From Filosporella fistucella (Eukaryota > Ascomycota > Leotiomycetes > Helotiales), in NCBI GenBank assembly GCA_030077755.1, contig JAQJZZ010000011.1:2232001-2296000 (forward strand): a stretch of DNA of 64,000 nt. Direction: 5' to 3'. The notes beneath the pieces were generated by a model, which saw nothing but the letters and a program-made list of their open reading frames with translations, was not told where the DNA came from and ran no database searches. The position numbers were made by a program, and so were the translations under genes. The number at the start of each line of letters is the position of its first letter. The stretch's first letter is position 1. This document shows positions 38,693-51,060 of this stretch, piece by piece.

Positions 38693-39980
38693 ATGGTTCT
38701 CTCCAAATCTCTCGTTCTAGCAGAGCATCCTCTAGCCTTCCCAATCCCAGGCAAAGATCTAATAATCACAACCACTGAATTCAATCTCGAAGCTCCACTC
38801 CCAGAAGGTGGAATTGGTGTGTACCTACCCCCCGCCTCCTCTTCAAAAATTTCCTCTTACAGCCTAAGCCGGAACTGATCGTCACAGTCTTGAAAACCAA
38901 CTTCATTTCTTATGACCCCTACCAAAGAGGACGCATGAAAGCCACTGACTCAGGATACGTAGGGGGCTATAAATTAGGAGAACCCATCAACAACAATGCT
39001 ATCTCAACTGTCGTCTCTTCCTCTAATCAACGGTTCAAGAAAGGAGATGTAGTCATTGGAGCTGCTTCATTCGCTGAATATCAAGCCATCTCGAAGGAGA
39101 GAGCTGATAAGCCTGAGACTGAATATGGGTTCTCGGTTCTCTCTAACCCTCTGAATCTAGCTCCAGAGATTTATCTCGGGGCGCTGGGAATGAGTGGCCT
39201 AACGGCATATAGTTCTCTCTATGAAGCTGGTACTCCTAAGAAAGGAGAGAGTATTTTCATCAGCGCAGCGAGTGGAGCTGTAGGTATGATTGTTGGCCAG
39301 TTGGCGAAAAGGGAGGGTATGAAGGTTATTGGGAGTGTAGGGAGTAAGGAAAAGCTGGAGTGGATTAAAGAGATTGGATTCGATGCGGGATTTAATTATA
39401 AGGATGGAGATGTAGAGGGGCAGTTGAGAAGATGCTTGAAGGAGATTGGGGAGGAGGGTATTGATGTTTATTGTATGTGGCATTCTTTTTTTCCTTGGAA
39501 CTACGTGTCATTAGACATTTCAGGACCTGTATGAAGTGATCACAATTGTGCTAATAGCGACAGATGATAATGTTTCCGGTGAGCAGCTAGATGCAGCATT
39601 GGCTTGTCTGAAGACGTTTGGAAGGATCGGTAAGATAGTCCTCAGAAGAAAAATAAAGAGCGAAGCAGCTAACAGATCCAGTTTCTTGCGGTAACGTCTC
39701 ACAAACTAGCAAGAAAGACGAAGATAAATACGCTATCAAGAACATGGGGCTAGTTGTCCCCAAGCGACTGAGGATTCGAGGCATTCTAGTCACAGATCCA
39801 GAGATGGGTCCAAAGTATAGAGAGGAGCATCACGAGAAAATGGGAAAATGGATCAAGGATGGAGATATTGCTATTAAGATGTCGTATACAGAGGGCATGG
39901 AGAACGCAGCTGAGGGGCTGGTGGGCATGCTTAAGGGACAAAATTTTGGGAAAGCAGTGTTGAGGGTTGCGGACTTCTAA
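38693..39980 (+). CDS. NADP-dependent medium-chain oxidoreductase (zinc-less, prostaglandin/leukotriene-reductase type)
   Basis: Predicted 357-residue enone or alkenal reductase. Four exons: 38693-38816, 38888-39472, 39564-39629 and 39682-39980, all in frame. Landmarks are TNFISYDPYQRGRM (N-terminal domain signature of the LTB4 12-hydroxydehydrogenase group), GLTAYSSLYEAG and the NADP-binding turn AASGAVGMIVGQLAK, then GIDVYYDNVSG and GRIVSCGNVSQ. The acceptor of the last intron is the second of two neighbouring AGs (after ATCCAG), because only that one gives RIVSCG. The structural-zinc cysteines of classical alcohol dehydrogenases are absent, as usual here. The substrate is probably an alpha,beta-unsaturated carbonyl compound; a detoxification role is inferred from the family. 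Confidence 0.9.
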
Positions 39981-41029
39981 AGTTTGGGTACGAGAGGTGA
40001 AATTGAAAATATTAACGGGATATAAACTCGTCGATTCCATGTTCTCTATTTCTGTGTTCAACAATAGTTGGGATGTTCCACATATCATTGAAGTCTCAGA
40101 TCCAAACAGTTCAAAAGGGAAAAAGTAAACACTCTCCGTCCAGCACCAACTACTTTCATATCGCTAAGAATATTTCAGTGTGATACTCTTCAACTCCGAG
40201 TTGGGCTCCAATTCGATTGCTCCTCTTGAACGATGTCCCCAGAGTCAGATATGAGCCAGTAAGGCTTCGACCGGGTCACACTTCTCAATAACTTCAATCA
40301 TCTCATCTCCATCTCCTGTTGAATCTCGTAAAGGCTGACTTGACGCCCACACCTCTTGAAAATTTTCGTATCATTGAGACTTGTACCGAGTATATGCCTA
40401 GAAGCGAGTCAGCCATACAAACAGATATCGAACATTGCAATTCAAGTTTCTTGTGAAAAATAATGATGAGGGAGGTGTTTTGAACATCAACCTTCAGTCA
40501 GATACGTGGTTCATTCCACGCAGCAACTGTAAAGAGTTTGAAAATTATCGACATAAGGTAAAAGCATGGAATGCGACCCAAAAAAGACTAAAAGGAAAAT
40601 ATTAAACATCACAGGTCAAAAATGCAAAAAGTTCCCTCCAACCGACCACGATTTTTATCGCTAGCGGAATTATGGAAGAACTCCAAATGTATTACCATTT
40701 GATTGCATCGCATACCCATCAGGAACCTCGACGTGTTAGCCATTAGACCATTTCGCTACGATTATTAGTTCTGGGCCGATGCTGTGGAATGGCTTATTTG
40801 TGTATATAGCTTAGGTTTGTGGAGTTTATCTTGAGCGAGTGGTTGGCGGTGTAAAGGAGAGTGCCTGGTGTAAATATCCCAAACTAGGTAGCTCTAGGTA
40901 CACATGTTGTTAGTCCACGTGAACTTGGAGAGAGTACTGGAGATCTTCGTTGTTCTATTCTTAATATGCTTCCTTCACAATCACTTCCCACGATGTCATG
41001 GCAAAGTTTGTAAATTCTGATTCTCAACC
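39981..41029. other. Intergenic region
   Basis: About 1 kb, AT-rich, without a gene. It contains a tRNA-like fragment (40,690-40,762, minus strand) that does not fold into a complete tRNA. Confidence 0.5.
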
Positions 41030-41683
41030 ATGTCTATCCACGCTCTTTTCGATCCGCTCAGAGCTTCTACTGTAGACCTCCAAAAACTCCTTGCAAGCAA
41101 TCAGATTACCACAGCGGCAATCCTCGAGATATATTTAGAACAAATCGATAAGCATGATAAACGAGGTTAAACCTCAACAGTGTCATCACAAAGACAGTGA
41201 AAGACCTTTTCGATTTCAACAAGAGAAATGCGGACCGTGAAATGCTGGCAGGTAAGTACGAATATTGACAGTTCAAGGCGTGTTGAGACATTTCTAGAGG
41301 TTGACTGCTGGTGAATCCAACCAAGACTTTCTTGAGCAGATTCTAGACAACCCGATTTCAGACGAGCAGTACGAGGCAGACATTGCTCATTTCAAGAAAG
41401 AGCTGATCGAGAATAGCTTGAGAAGGTGATGACTGATCACAAAGTCGACATTACCATGGGCCCTCTGGAAAGCCGGTTATGTTCTGTTGCTGGCGCAGCT
41501 CACTATCCATGAGGCACGCTTCCTTTGAGATTTCTGGATGATACGACAAAGACATCTGGGAAAGGAATACCGTTTGGCAGGGCGGTAATTGCAGCACCAG
41601 GGAAAGAGAATCAGATAGTATAAGTGATGAGTGCTTGGGAAGCAATGATCGCGAAATATCGCCCTCCGCCTCAATTGGCCTAG
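41030..41683 (+). pseudogene. Amidase-family pseudogene lacking its catalytic core
   Basis: The first 40 codons from ATG 41,030 (FDPLRASTVDLQKLLASNQI, then ILEIYLEQIDKHDKRG) match the N-terminus of amidase-signature proteins. The frame then stops at TAA and continues one base out (LNLNSVITKTVKDLF). After a possible intron the sequence resembles the C-terminal part of the family: VDITMGPLESRL, GAAHYP, then TGA, GTLPLRFL and GIPFG, then TAA and VMSAWEAMIAKYRPP. The central several hundred residues, including the Gly/Ser-rich amidase signature and the Ser-cisSer-Lys triad, are missing. At least three in-frame stops plus the deletion make this a relic. Confidence 0.75.
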
Positions 41684-41837
41684 CTGTGAGGAGCGAAGCT
41701 GCATCGTAATCATGTGCGAGGTCTTCTACGGGGACACCTACAAACAACACGAGGGTAAGACAGGCAAATTTGTCTAAAGAGACCAAGAAAACTCAGATTC
41801 AAATTAATTGTTTTCAATTGAGTGAGTGACTATCTGC

Positions 41838-42034
41838 GCAGAGAATAGAAGAATTTTACTCCAGTATCGGACCTAATATTGAAGCGAATATGAAACTGCA
41901 GAAGCTCAATAACTGAAGGACCTTTCTCGAATTACAGGAGCCTCCTAATGCCATCCCACTTCATTATCATCCCTACACATGGACTGATAGAGCTTCAGGT
42001 GGTGTTCGAGAAGTTTTCGAGGTTGTGGACTCAT
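41838..42034 (+). pseudogene. Unidentified gene relic (3' exon-like fragment)
   Basis: A single frame reads RIEEFYSSIGPNIEANMKL, then stop TGA at a codon after KLNN, then FLELQEPPNAIPLHYHPYTW and SGGVREVFEVVDS before a natural stop. A CAG acceptor-like sequence precedes it. The composition looks protein-like and apart from the one TGA the frame is open for about 65 codons. I do not recognise the family. It could be the 3' exon of a decayed gene joined to the amidase remains, or chance. Confidence 0.35.
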
Positions 42035-42869
42035 AACCCATCCCACCTCAACACATTTGATTCCATAACAAAGCAACATACATGACCATGACCAGTAACA
42101 ACGGGCTGTACGGTGGAACTTTTCTTCTAAGTCGTACCAAAACGTAAGGAATCTGACTCACCATTCTGTCTCAGTCCAACAGTCGTAGCATCTGTTTTCG
42201 AACCACGTGATTGCATACTCTGAGAAATCTGGTGACAGTGGCAAAATGCGGCGAGAGGATATGAAGCCTGAATTCCGCCGGAATTTTCTCTTATCTTCTG
42301 TTTCTCGACTTTTACGAGTCATCGCCTCAATGAACATGAGAGATGGAGTCCGCAGTCGGCCTCGATCTAGATGTGAGAGGTGAGATGGTTGGTGTTCCAG
42401 AAGACTTCTTCAATGTGGGCACAGAACAGAGATACAGTAATACTGCGATTTCCTGCTCGTTTACATTCAATCAAGTTCTGATTTGCAATTGAGAACATCC
42501 AAATAGAGAAGAGAATGGAACAATCTCCCCGGATGGGAATAGATGGCCGATTAAGCCTCATTGAGCCTCGCGCTTGCCGTCACCGGCGTTGAAGTCTGCA
42601 ATGCTTAAAAAGGTCTCGGTCCACATCTCACACACTCGTCAGATTCTAGCCCCTGTCCATTTCTTATCGTCTCTCCACCGTCAAATTTAGCATCCACGTT
42701 GATGGCATGTTGGATCGGTGATGTTTATTTTGCAGATGCCACGCCTTCGACGTCGTCTAGACTCAAGGCTATTCTCTTGCTATGCCAAAGCTTTGTATTC
42801 ACTATCTAGGTGCTCACCTTCTAGGAAATAACAATCAATCTTGATTCTCTCCCGCAGAACATCTGCAGA
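42035..42869. other. Intergenic region upstream of the TDT transporter
   Basis: 835 bases without a recognisable gene; presumably holds the transporter promoter and leader. Confidence 0.5.
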
Positions 42870-44362
42870 ATGACCCCGATGTCAACAAACAAGTCAACCA
42901 GTATGCCGATTGGCAACAACAACAAAAACAACACCAACAGCCGCCCACCAACTTTCCAAACTACTCTCATGAGTGGACCACCACCGACATTCCGACAGAG
43001 CCAAATGGCACAACTACACAATGGACATGCACAGATGCCAAATGCCTTGACGATGGCTCGAAGCAGGTCGAGGAGGAGGAGAACCTCGACGAATTCAATC
43101 GACGGACAGGTGGGCATGTTGCGGACAACCAAATCGACACTTCATGGTGACTTAACCTGGCGGGATCGAATTCATCACTTCACTTTGGCCTGGTTTACAT
43201 GTACCATGTCAACAGGAGGAATCAGTCTGCTGTTAGCCCAAACACCACATAGATTCAATGGCCTCACTATCATTGGGGATATCATCTTCGTATTCGACCT
43301 CATACTCTTTACTTGTTTTTGCATTGCTATTGGCTTTCGGTTCGTTATGTTCCCAAAGACCATCGCCAAATGTCTCTCGCACCCTACCGAATCGTTGTTC
43401 TTCCCGACTCTTTGGATATCTATCGTCAATATACTTTCAAATATACAAGAATACGGAGTTCCACATTGTGGTTATTGGCTTTTGGTTACGCTGAGAGTGT
43501 TGTTCTGGGTATATGCTGCTTGCACATTTTTTGTCGCTGTAGGCCAATACTTCTTTTTGTTTACTGGAAAGCCTCTCACTATCCAATCTATGACCCCAGC
43601 TTGGATCCTTCCGGTATTTCCAATCATGCTATGTGGTACTCTCGCCACCGTCATGGGGAATTCCCAGCCGCCACAACATGCTCTCCCCATCCTAGTAGCA
43701 GGTATCAGCTTTCAAGGCTTGGGAATGATGATTTCTATTTTCCTCTACGGAGCTTACATCCGGCGTCTCATGACAGCCGGACTACCTTCAGCTAATACCC
43801 GGCCCGGCATGTTTGTTGCAGTTGGGCCACCTTCCTTTACTGGGCTCGCTTTGATAGGCATCTCAGGGGACTTGGATAAGATCTATCCCACATATACTAC
43901 AATCCAAGGAGTTACTCACCCAGAGATTATTCCCGACGTACTTCGAATCATTGCCGTGTCTACCGCAATCTTCCTTTGGGCTACGGCTCTTGTATGTCTG
44001 CCCAATTTCTGTTGAATCCTAGCAATACTGACCCGGAATAGTGGTTTTTTGCTATTGCTTTCGTGAGTGTGTTGCACGGCGCTACCACCGACCGCATGTC
44101 TTTCCACCTAGTCTGGTGGGCATTTGTCTTTCCAAATGTTGGCTTTACCTTGTGCACTATCAATATTGGCAGGGCTTTGATGAGCCCAGCTATTCTCTGG
44201 CTAGGGTCCGCAATGACAGTTATCCTTGTCATTGTATGGTTGGCAGTAGGTGCAACACATGTGCGAGCAGTATACAGACAAAAGATTCTCTGGCCCGGCA
44301 AAGATGAAGATCACGACCAAGGAGGTTTTGTGGAGGAGCTCGAGGGAAGATTTAATCGGTGA
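42870..44362 (+). CDS. TDT-family (Mae1/SLAC1-like) anion or dicarboxylate transporter
   Basis: Predicted 480-residue plasma-membrane transporter. Exons 42870-43991 and 44042-44362 join in frame (intron 50 nt). About 95 hydrophilic N-terminal residues (Asn-, Pro- and Arg-rich) precede the membrane domain, which starts at FTLAWFTCTMSTGGISLLLAQTP, the typical first helix of tellurite-resistance/dicarboxylate transporters. About ten membrane segments are visible, including ending helices with SFHLVWWAFVFPNVGFTL, a conserved late block. Family members include the yeast malate permease Mae1, the sulfite pump Ssu1 and plant SLAC1. The GFT-like late helix favours the Mae1-type group, but the substrate (malate, other dicarboxylates, sulfite) cannot be fixed from sequence. 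Confidence 0.9.
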
Positions 44363-45848
44363 AGGATGATGAAGGTCAACATGGTCTAATGAATACAGAA
44401 CATGGTTTGGGTGACAAAAGAACATAGACTTAAAAGAAGCGGAAAGAAAGATGATGATGGAGATGATTGGAATCAGTATGGAAGAAGGATACCTTCACCC
44501 CACTATATCTCACATAAAAGTTATTACGGCTAATGGCTGTATTCGGTGTCTCATATCGTACCATAGGGTGGAAATCGCTGAGGGAACCGAAGACCAAAAG
44601 GAAAGGACGGTAAGAGAACAGATCATAGACTAATTGACCTCGAGAATGAAATCTCACATCTCAGATAAATCCTAATGACATTTCATCAATCCTCGCTGAG
44701 TATACACGCAGTACAAAAGCCACATAGGTAGTAGATCAGCAGTTATACAAGTATATTCGATCAAAGCCTCGGTCAGCGATTGCCATCGTGTGACCTATTT
44801 CTTTCAAATCCCCATTCCCAGCCACTCCCGGCGCTTGCAAATGGAGAGCAAGTATCAGAATCAGCTAATGTACTGCGTTCTCGATGGGGAGCATTATGGA
44901 CATCAGCGATGTCCTTGATTGGCCGAGTCTTCTAAATAAAAGCCACACACAATGAATAGCTGAAAGTTTGATACATTTTGTGGCCTACCGAGAGTTTATT
45001 CCAACCATAATTGCTACTGGACTCGATCGAAACAAATTCTATTTGGCATAGCTTGCCACGTTGCTTCTGAGATGCATCTGTACAGATGTGTGCCTTTTGT
45101 TTCATGGCCGGTTTTCGGCGTGATCAGACATCACCTGCAGATGCACGATGCTGTCAAACGCTCCTGGATGAAGGAGACGCCAGAGACATATCTTGTGCTA
45201 TGCAAGATGAAAATCGAGAGATAACCATGCTAAACATGACACGCAAATATCGCAAGTGAATGTGTTCCTTTTGTCTCTCCTTATAGCACTTCGATATGGA
45301 TAAGTAAAAGGCGTCATCGCAAGCAATTCTTACGACATCCTGCCAGATGAACCGTGTGCCCAATGTGGTTATAGGAGTCATCACCATGGAACCCCCAACA
45401 TCTGCACCTCTCATACGCAACAAAATCCATTCGCCTTCTTTCTTGGAGCAGTGGAACTGTTGCGCAAGTCGACAATTCATATACCCATCCACGGGAATGT
45501 GTGACCCTGATTTATGGAAATCAGCAAGCAGCGAGGAAGAAGCGCCTCAGATGTGGTCCAGTGAGGAGGAAAGCAGTGAGGGAACCATGAGTGAGTACCG
45601 CCACGTTCATAACGCCTGACCTGCTATATTTCCGGAAAATCTGGAAAGATTTGTCCCCACGGGTTTCTGGTGGACACCGGAGATGTCTGATAACAGTTCA
45701 CGAGGTCTATCAATGAGGCTGAGGAATTGATGTGGGTGAGAGAAAGCGGATCGGATTCCATCCATGAAGTCCCACGTTTGGAGTCAGGCAATCCGCTAGG
45801 GCGATCCACTCCACACGAAGCAACAAGCTGCAACCTTCCCTTGCAGAC
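44363..45848. other. Intergenic region, transporter to DUG2
   Basis: 1.5 kb. A plus-strand frame at 45,347-45,619 contains an acidic Ser/Glu stretch and a GTGAGT donor at 45,593 that would join in frame to the DUG2 exon at 45,847; it could be a 5' coding exon or chance. Otherwise I see nothing. Confidence 0.45.
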
Positions 45849-48825
45849 ATGGCTTTCATATTTGCGACAAGAGCGCCTGCCTCTAATTCTCTTTCTGATT
45901 CTTCTGCACCAGAGAATCCGTCTCCCATACCTCTTACTGACCGGTCTGCAGCTGAAGCCAGCGACGATGAACCCTATGAAATCACCGACCGGAGCTCAGC
46001 TGATGCGGCCATCCGCCTGAAGGAGAGACCCGAGCTAGCACATCACCTCCAGAACGACAGCTCCATCCTCACTCTTGCAGTCGGCGATCGATATGTGTAT
46101 GCTGGAACACAGGATGGGGAGATTGTTGTCTGGTCTCTAGCTTCCTTTGAGCTGGTGCAGCGCATACAGGCACATACTCGAGCTGTGCTCTGCTTGTTCC
46201 TTTCCCCGGACGGCAAACTGTTATTCTCCAGCGCGGGAGACGCAATTGTCAATGCCTGGTGCCCTGTCAATTTGAAGAGGGTATACCATATCTACAGTAC
46301 ATATGATGTGGGAGATGTATTCAGCGTGGCATATTCATCACAATTCGAGACAGTTTATTTGGGAGCGCAGAATACAAGCATACAATGGTGCAGTCTGAAA
46401 GACTCCAGTACCCGACCTCCTCCCAATCCCGAAAACCACCCCGATCGTCGAAATCACAGATTCTTTGACTCGGTTGCTCGAGGGGGGACTTCTACACCTA
46501 GACCGTTGAGTACAAGGAGTGGCATAAACGATGGCGAGGTTTTTGAAATTGATAAGGCGCATATGATGCATTATGCTCATTTTGGCTATGTGTATTGTAT
46601 GCTCCTGGTACGCGGGGTAACGAGGCTGGTCGACTCTGATGAAGACGTCTTGATATCTGGTGGTGGGGATGGTACAATCAAGCTCTGGAAATTGTCCCAC
46701 GACCATAGTCAGGGAATAAAGGAAATAGCTTGCCTGGGAGAGGATGATGCTGAGTCTGTTTTGTCCATGGCATTGGATGGCTCGTTTCTTTATAGCAGTA
46801 AGCTGGAGGGTGTCATTGAGCTTTGGGATCTGGATACCAAACAGAAAGTTCGAGTTATTAAGGCTCACAAAGGTGCTGTTATGACTTTGCAGATGGGTTG
46901 GGGATATTTGTGGAGTGCTGGCTCAACTGGCTTTGCAAGAGTACGGATTCCGTCCTGAATGTGAGGTCAATACTAACAATGCGGCAGAAGTACAGCACGG
47001 TCCAGTACGGCAAGTACCAAGACGCAACTTCATTCAGTCAAAAGTATCAATGTGTCAATCGCTGGAAAGCTCACGAAGGAAGGATCTTGGCTTCAGCTAT
47101 CACAACCTTCAATGGCCAGCAATTCTATATCACCGGTGCCAATGATAACTCGGTGTCGATATGGAACATTACTGGCTGTCATTCAGGAACATATACACAA
47201 CCAGATGTCCCTGAAAATCAGTTGACTAAATCTCTGCAAGAGTTCGTCTCTTTCAAGACGATATCTTCTCGGCCTGATCATTCCGAAGACTGCAGACGTG
47301 GAGCTACTTTCTTACGCACTTTGTTCAAGAAACATGGTGCGCATACCGAGATGCTGAATACAGAGAACCATTACAATCCTATTGTCTACGCGAAGTTCAA
47401 GGGAAATCCTGCCACATCGGCAACTCGGAAGAAGATTTTGTTTTATGGACACTGTAAGTTGATCTTATGAACGACATTCGCCATTTGCTAATGAACATAG
47501 ACGATGTTGTTCCAGCCGATAACAAACAAAGCAAATGGATCATTGATCCATTCCAAATGAAAGGTGTCAACGGATACCTCTATGGACGAGGTGTTTCGGA
47601 CAACAAGGGTCCGATTATGGCTGCCCTTTACGGAGTGGTGGACCTTGTTCACGAAAAAGAGCTAGAATCTGATATCACCTTCTTGATCGAAGGTGAAGAA
47701 GAATCTGGTTCTCGTGGTTTTAAGGAAGCCATTCGACGACACAAGGAACTCATCGGCGATATTGATTATATTATCCTCGCTAATAGCTACTGGCTTGACG
47801 ATGATGTTCCTTGCTTGACCTATGGTCTCCGTGGTGTTCTCCATGCCACTGTGAAGGTTGATAGTAACCATCCTGATGTCCACAGTGGTGTTGATGGAAG
47901 TTTCATGATGGACGAGCCTCTCTTCGACCTCACATCCATTCTCGCCAAGCTGAAAGGCTTGCATAACCGCATCTTGATACCCGGATTCTACGACAATATA
48001 CTCCCACTTACGCCTGCTGAAGAAGCACGTTACGATGATATCACAGAAACTTTGATCCGACGAAACCCTGAAAATGGGCCACCGGAAACTCTCAAAGCTT
48101 CGTTGATGGCCAGATGGCGAGAGCCTAATCTGACCGTTCATCGATACAAAGTATCAGGTCCTGATGGATCTCTGGTGTCTTCTCACGCAAGTGCGGCCAT
48201 ATCTCTTCGCCTCGTACCTAATCAAGAGGTTGAAGATGTGATCATATCTCTCACTACCTTCCTTAAAGATGCCTTCGCCAAACTCGATACCCACAACCAT
48301 CTATCTATTACCATTGACAATCAAGCTGATGCATGGCTTGGTGACCCAGACAATGAGATCTTCCAAACTTTAGAAGAAGCTATCATGGATGTTTGGGGCC
48401 CAATCGGCGAAACCCGACGCTCGAGCATTCCCGGCCCACGGCCAAAATCCGCAAACAAAAAAATCGCTCCCACCCCAGGCATGAGCCCGAGTCTGAAGCC
48501 AGTCCCAGCAACAGCCACAACCCTCACAAGCGGCAGCGATTATACTTCCCTCGCTACCACTCCCCTCCCCGAATCGTCCTCCTTCCCTCCCTCGGAAAAT
48601 GGCACTCCTAAACCTCGCGGACGCAAGCCTCTCTATATCCGAGAAGGTGGTTCAATTCCCAGCATCCGCTTCCTAGAAAAAGAGTTTGGTGCGCCTGCAG
48701 CCCATCTTCCCTGTGGCCAAGCAAGTGATAGTGCACATTTAGATAATGAGCGGCTGAGAGTCAGTAACTTGTATAAGAGCCGTGAGATATTTAGGAAGGT
48801 TTTTAAGGAGTTGCCTAGAAAATAA
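45849..48825 (+). CDS. DUG2: DUG2: WD40 plus M20-peptidase subunit of the glutathione-degrading complex
   Basis: With Dug3, Dug2 forms the cytosolic complex that removes the gamma-glutamyl residue from glutathione. Three exons, 45849-46940, 46988-47453 and 47501-48825, give 960 residues. The N-terminal half (about residues 65-430) has WD40-type repeats (ILTLAVGDRYVYAGTQDGEIVVW; LISGGGDGTIKLWKL; YITGANDNSVSIWNI). The C-terminal half is an M20/carnosinase-like domain with GHYDVVPAD, YGRGVSDNKGP, EGEEESGSRGF and a late AHLDNER. Where CNDP2/DUG1-type enzymes have a metal-binding Asp in SDNYWL, this protein has ANSYWL. An insertion rich in Pro/Ser (about residues 810-875) precedes the last block. 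A CAG acceptor lies two bases before the chosen ATG, so an upstream exon is possible. DUG3 is not in the window. Confidence 0.93.
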
Positions 48826-50149
48826 ATCCGGAACACGGGTAAGAGCGAGGTGTTCAGAGTTTGGCGCGTGAGAAAGGCTTTCTGAATGTGAGGGCAAAAT
48901 TTCCTGTTTGATTGATTGTCTATATCCAGATTGTAGATTTTTAGAACCTGGAGGGCATGGGATATTGGGGTTTAGACAAAAGATAATTGAAATTGTTCTG
49001 CTCTCTATCTTTCTTAGTGTTCATGTTTGCGATTGCATACTTTGATTTTGAGGCTGTGTTCGCCTGGCTTTGGAGTTTGCACCCGTCTTTGCTGCTCTGC
49101 TTGGTCCTTGGGACTTGCTTGATATGTTCTCTTTGGAGTTTGTACTTGCCTTTGCTGTTCCATGTTTGCTAATTGGTTTACATGACGTATTTGCTAGGGA
49201 TCTGGGGGTATAGACGGGACAGTGGATTTGAAAAAGTTAAAGCCAGCGCTGAGTACTTCATTCTACTCTTTACCTACCTCACTATTCGCCCTCAATTGTT
49301 CCTACACACATCCATTTGTGGAGACCTTACTCACTCTCTTACCCTCCAAACATCAAATGCCAATACAGAGCGGGGTTGCAGGGTAATTTTATCTACGCTA
49401 TTAAGACCTCCATTTCACCATGAAGGAGCTAGTGGAGCCATTTGGTGACCCTTACTTCCTCATCAATTTTGTGTCTCTAACTTTTCCTCGGCGGGCAAAT
49501 GGTTTGTACAAATGAAGAGCGCAGGTAGCGTGGGAGTAGGGCAAGAGTCCCTCTCCTTGCTTCCCCTTTTTCTTTTTGGCTTCCATATGACTAGCGGGGT
49601 AGATGTATATGTCCTGTTAACGGAATTCTCACCAGTGATGTTGATCACCCCTCTATTGTCACATGGATGGGTGGCTTACATAATATTTTGGAATATTTTG
49701 CTTCCAACTTCTTTCTGGGCCAGCAAGTGGTTCGGGCGAATCATGGGGAAGGGCAGCAGCGTAAGAGCGGGGTAAAAACATCAGTTGTCCTCTCGTGTTG
49801 TCAACTTTCATTTTTGCTGTCGTGCAGATAGGTTACGTATATATATACTATTAGCGGATTCCTTATTAGACAAAGGAAGATATGGCTATGGCGACTTTTT
49901 TGCTTTTTTAATTTTGTACTTCTCACGCTACTAACTCTATTCAAGCGGGTAAGTGGTCTAGGCGAAGAGGGGGTTTATTAGACTTTTTTTTACTCTTCTA
50001 TTTTCCTTTTTTGGGTTTTGTGCGACTTTCATAGGCTCCTAGAACAATACTGGACTTCTCAGTGATTATACAAAGCTCTGACTATTAAGTGGTGTATAAA
50101 GTACACTTGAAAGCTAAAGATGAAACAGTAGTATAATTATCCCTCTGAC
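48826..50149. other. Intergenic region downstream of DUG2
   Basis: 1.3 kb without a recognisable gene. Around 49,065-49,165 a sequence beginning TTGGAGTTTG occurs twice about 60 bp apart. A 61-codon hydrophobic frame (48,987-49,172) spans this duplication and is probably fortuitous. Confidence 0.45.
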
Positions 50150-51060
50150 CGTATAACTTCCTTACTACAAGTCGATAGCAACAATTGATTGTAGAAAGTC
50201 TAGCTTTTGATATATGTAAAAATTACATACTAGTCTGTTGTTGTATAGCATCAAAACCGTCTCCTCTATTTGTGTTGCCTTTTAGGTACAATTTGGCAAC
50301 AACAAGATATGTTACTTATGAAAAGCTATGAATGGAGGCGGGAAGTACGAACATGCAAGTCAGGGCCAAACACCTAGGGCAAATTCTCTGTCCGTTCTAC
50401 TTTCCAGGTACAATTCAGGTTCACTGTCTGATGCAAGTGATTCTGCTCATCAGTTCACGTTGAAAGTACGCACCAGACGGTCTTACTCAAGGTCCGTTTT
50501 GCTTCCTTGGTACCATTGAACCTTGGAAGGGTCTCGAACAAGGCAATCTGCTGATGAGCACCAAAAGTGCGAATAAGATGTTCTCACTTTGTTGTCTTTT
50601 CACTACATTCTCCACCACATTTTCTCATAGAGAAACTCTACAGAAAACTAGGTCTTAACTTATATTTAAAGGACAGATGAGAAGTTCATACAAAGAGAAT
50701 AGACCTAAAATTTACAGTTTCTCCATTTTGCCTTTACGCAAAATTCAGTATCGATGTTGGTTTAGACTAAAATTAGATATTCATTAATACCAAAAGTACG
50801 AGTAAGAAGTTCGAACTAAGAAATTGGGTCTGACTGTGCTGTGACTCCGTTTCACTTTCGAATTTTCTGTCCTTGAAATCTATTTCGAACAATTTGCGAC
50901 GTCACTTAGTATGGCAAGTACGAATACACAGCTCCTATTGAGAGAATGGGCTTTCCTATGCTAACTCACCCCGTTTCGCTTTTGAGTACAATTCGGTATC
51001 AATAATTGATTGTAAGCAATTTTGGCAATCGATCGATATGGAAGGTACGAATTAAACGTG
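50150..51060 (+). repeat. Diverged ~120-bp tandem repeat array
   Basis: By eye, similar blocks recur every 100-130 bp. Each unit has an AAGTACGAA-like element (near 50,342, 50,464, 50,564, 50,794, 50,915 and 51,044). Between them lies a TTT-rich element followed by GTACAATTCGG/A and TATCAAT-like sequence (near 50,285, 50,402, 50,505, 50,740 and 50,990), and in some units TTGATTGTA (50,183 and 51,003). Units are strongly diverged. The array is AT-rich, has no coding capacity, and ends about 240 bp before the methyltransferase start codon. Confidence 0.65.

Noticed and set aside
40690..40762. tRNA-like sequence on the minus strand with a good A-box and D-arm
   Set aside because: The T-arm and B-box do not fit the consensus and the acceptor stem does not pair. 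At most a decayed tRNA.
45347..45592. Possible first coding exon of DUG2
   Set aside because: It joins in frame through a GTGAGT donor and CAG acceptor, but the intron would be long (254 nt) and the peptide has no resemblance to DUG2 that I know. Kept only as a possibility.
48987..49172. Small hydrophobic 61-codon frame
   Set aside because: It covers a short local duplication and has no family resemblance or gene-like context.
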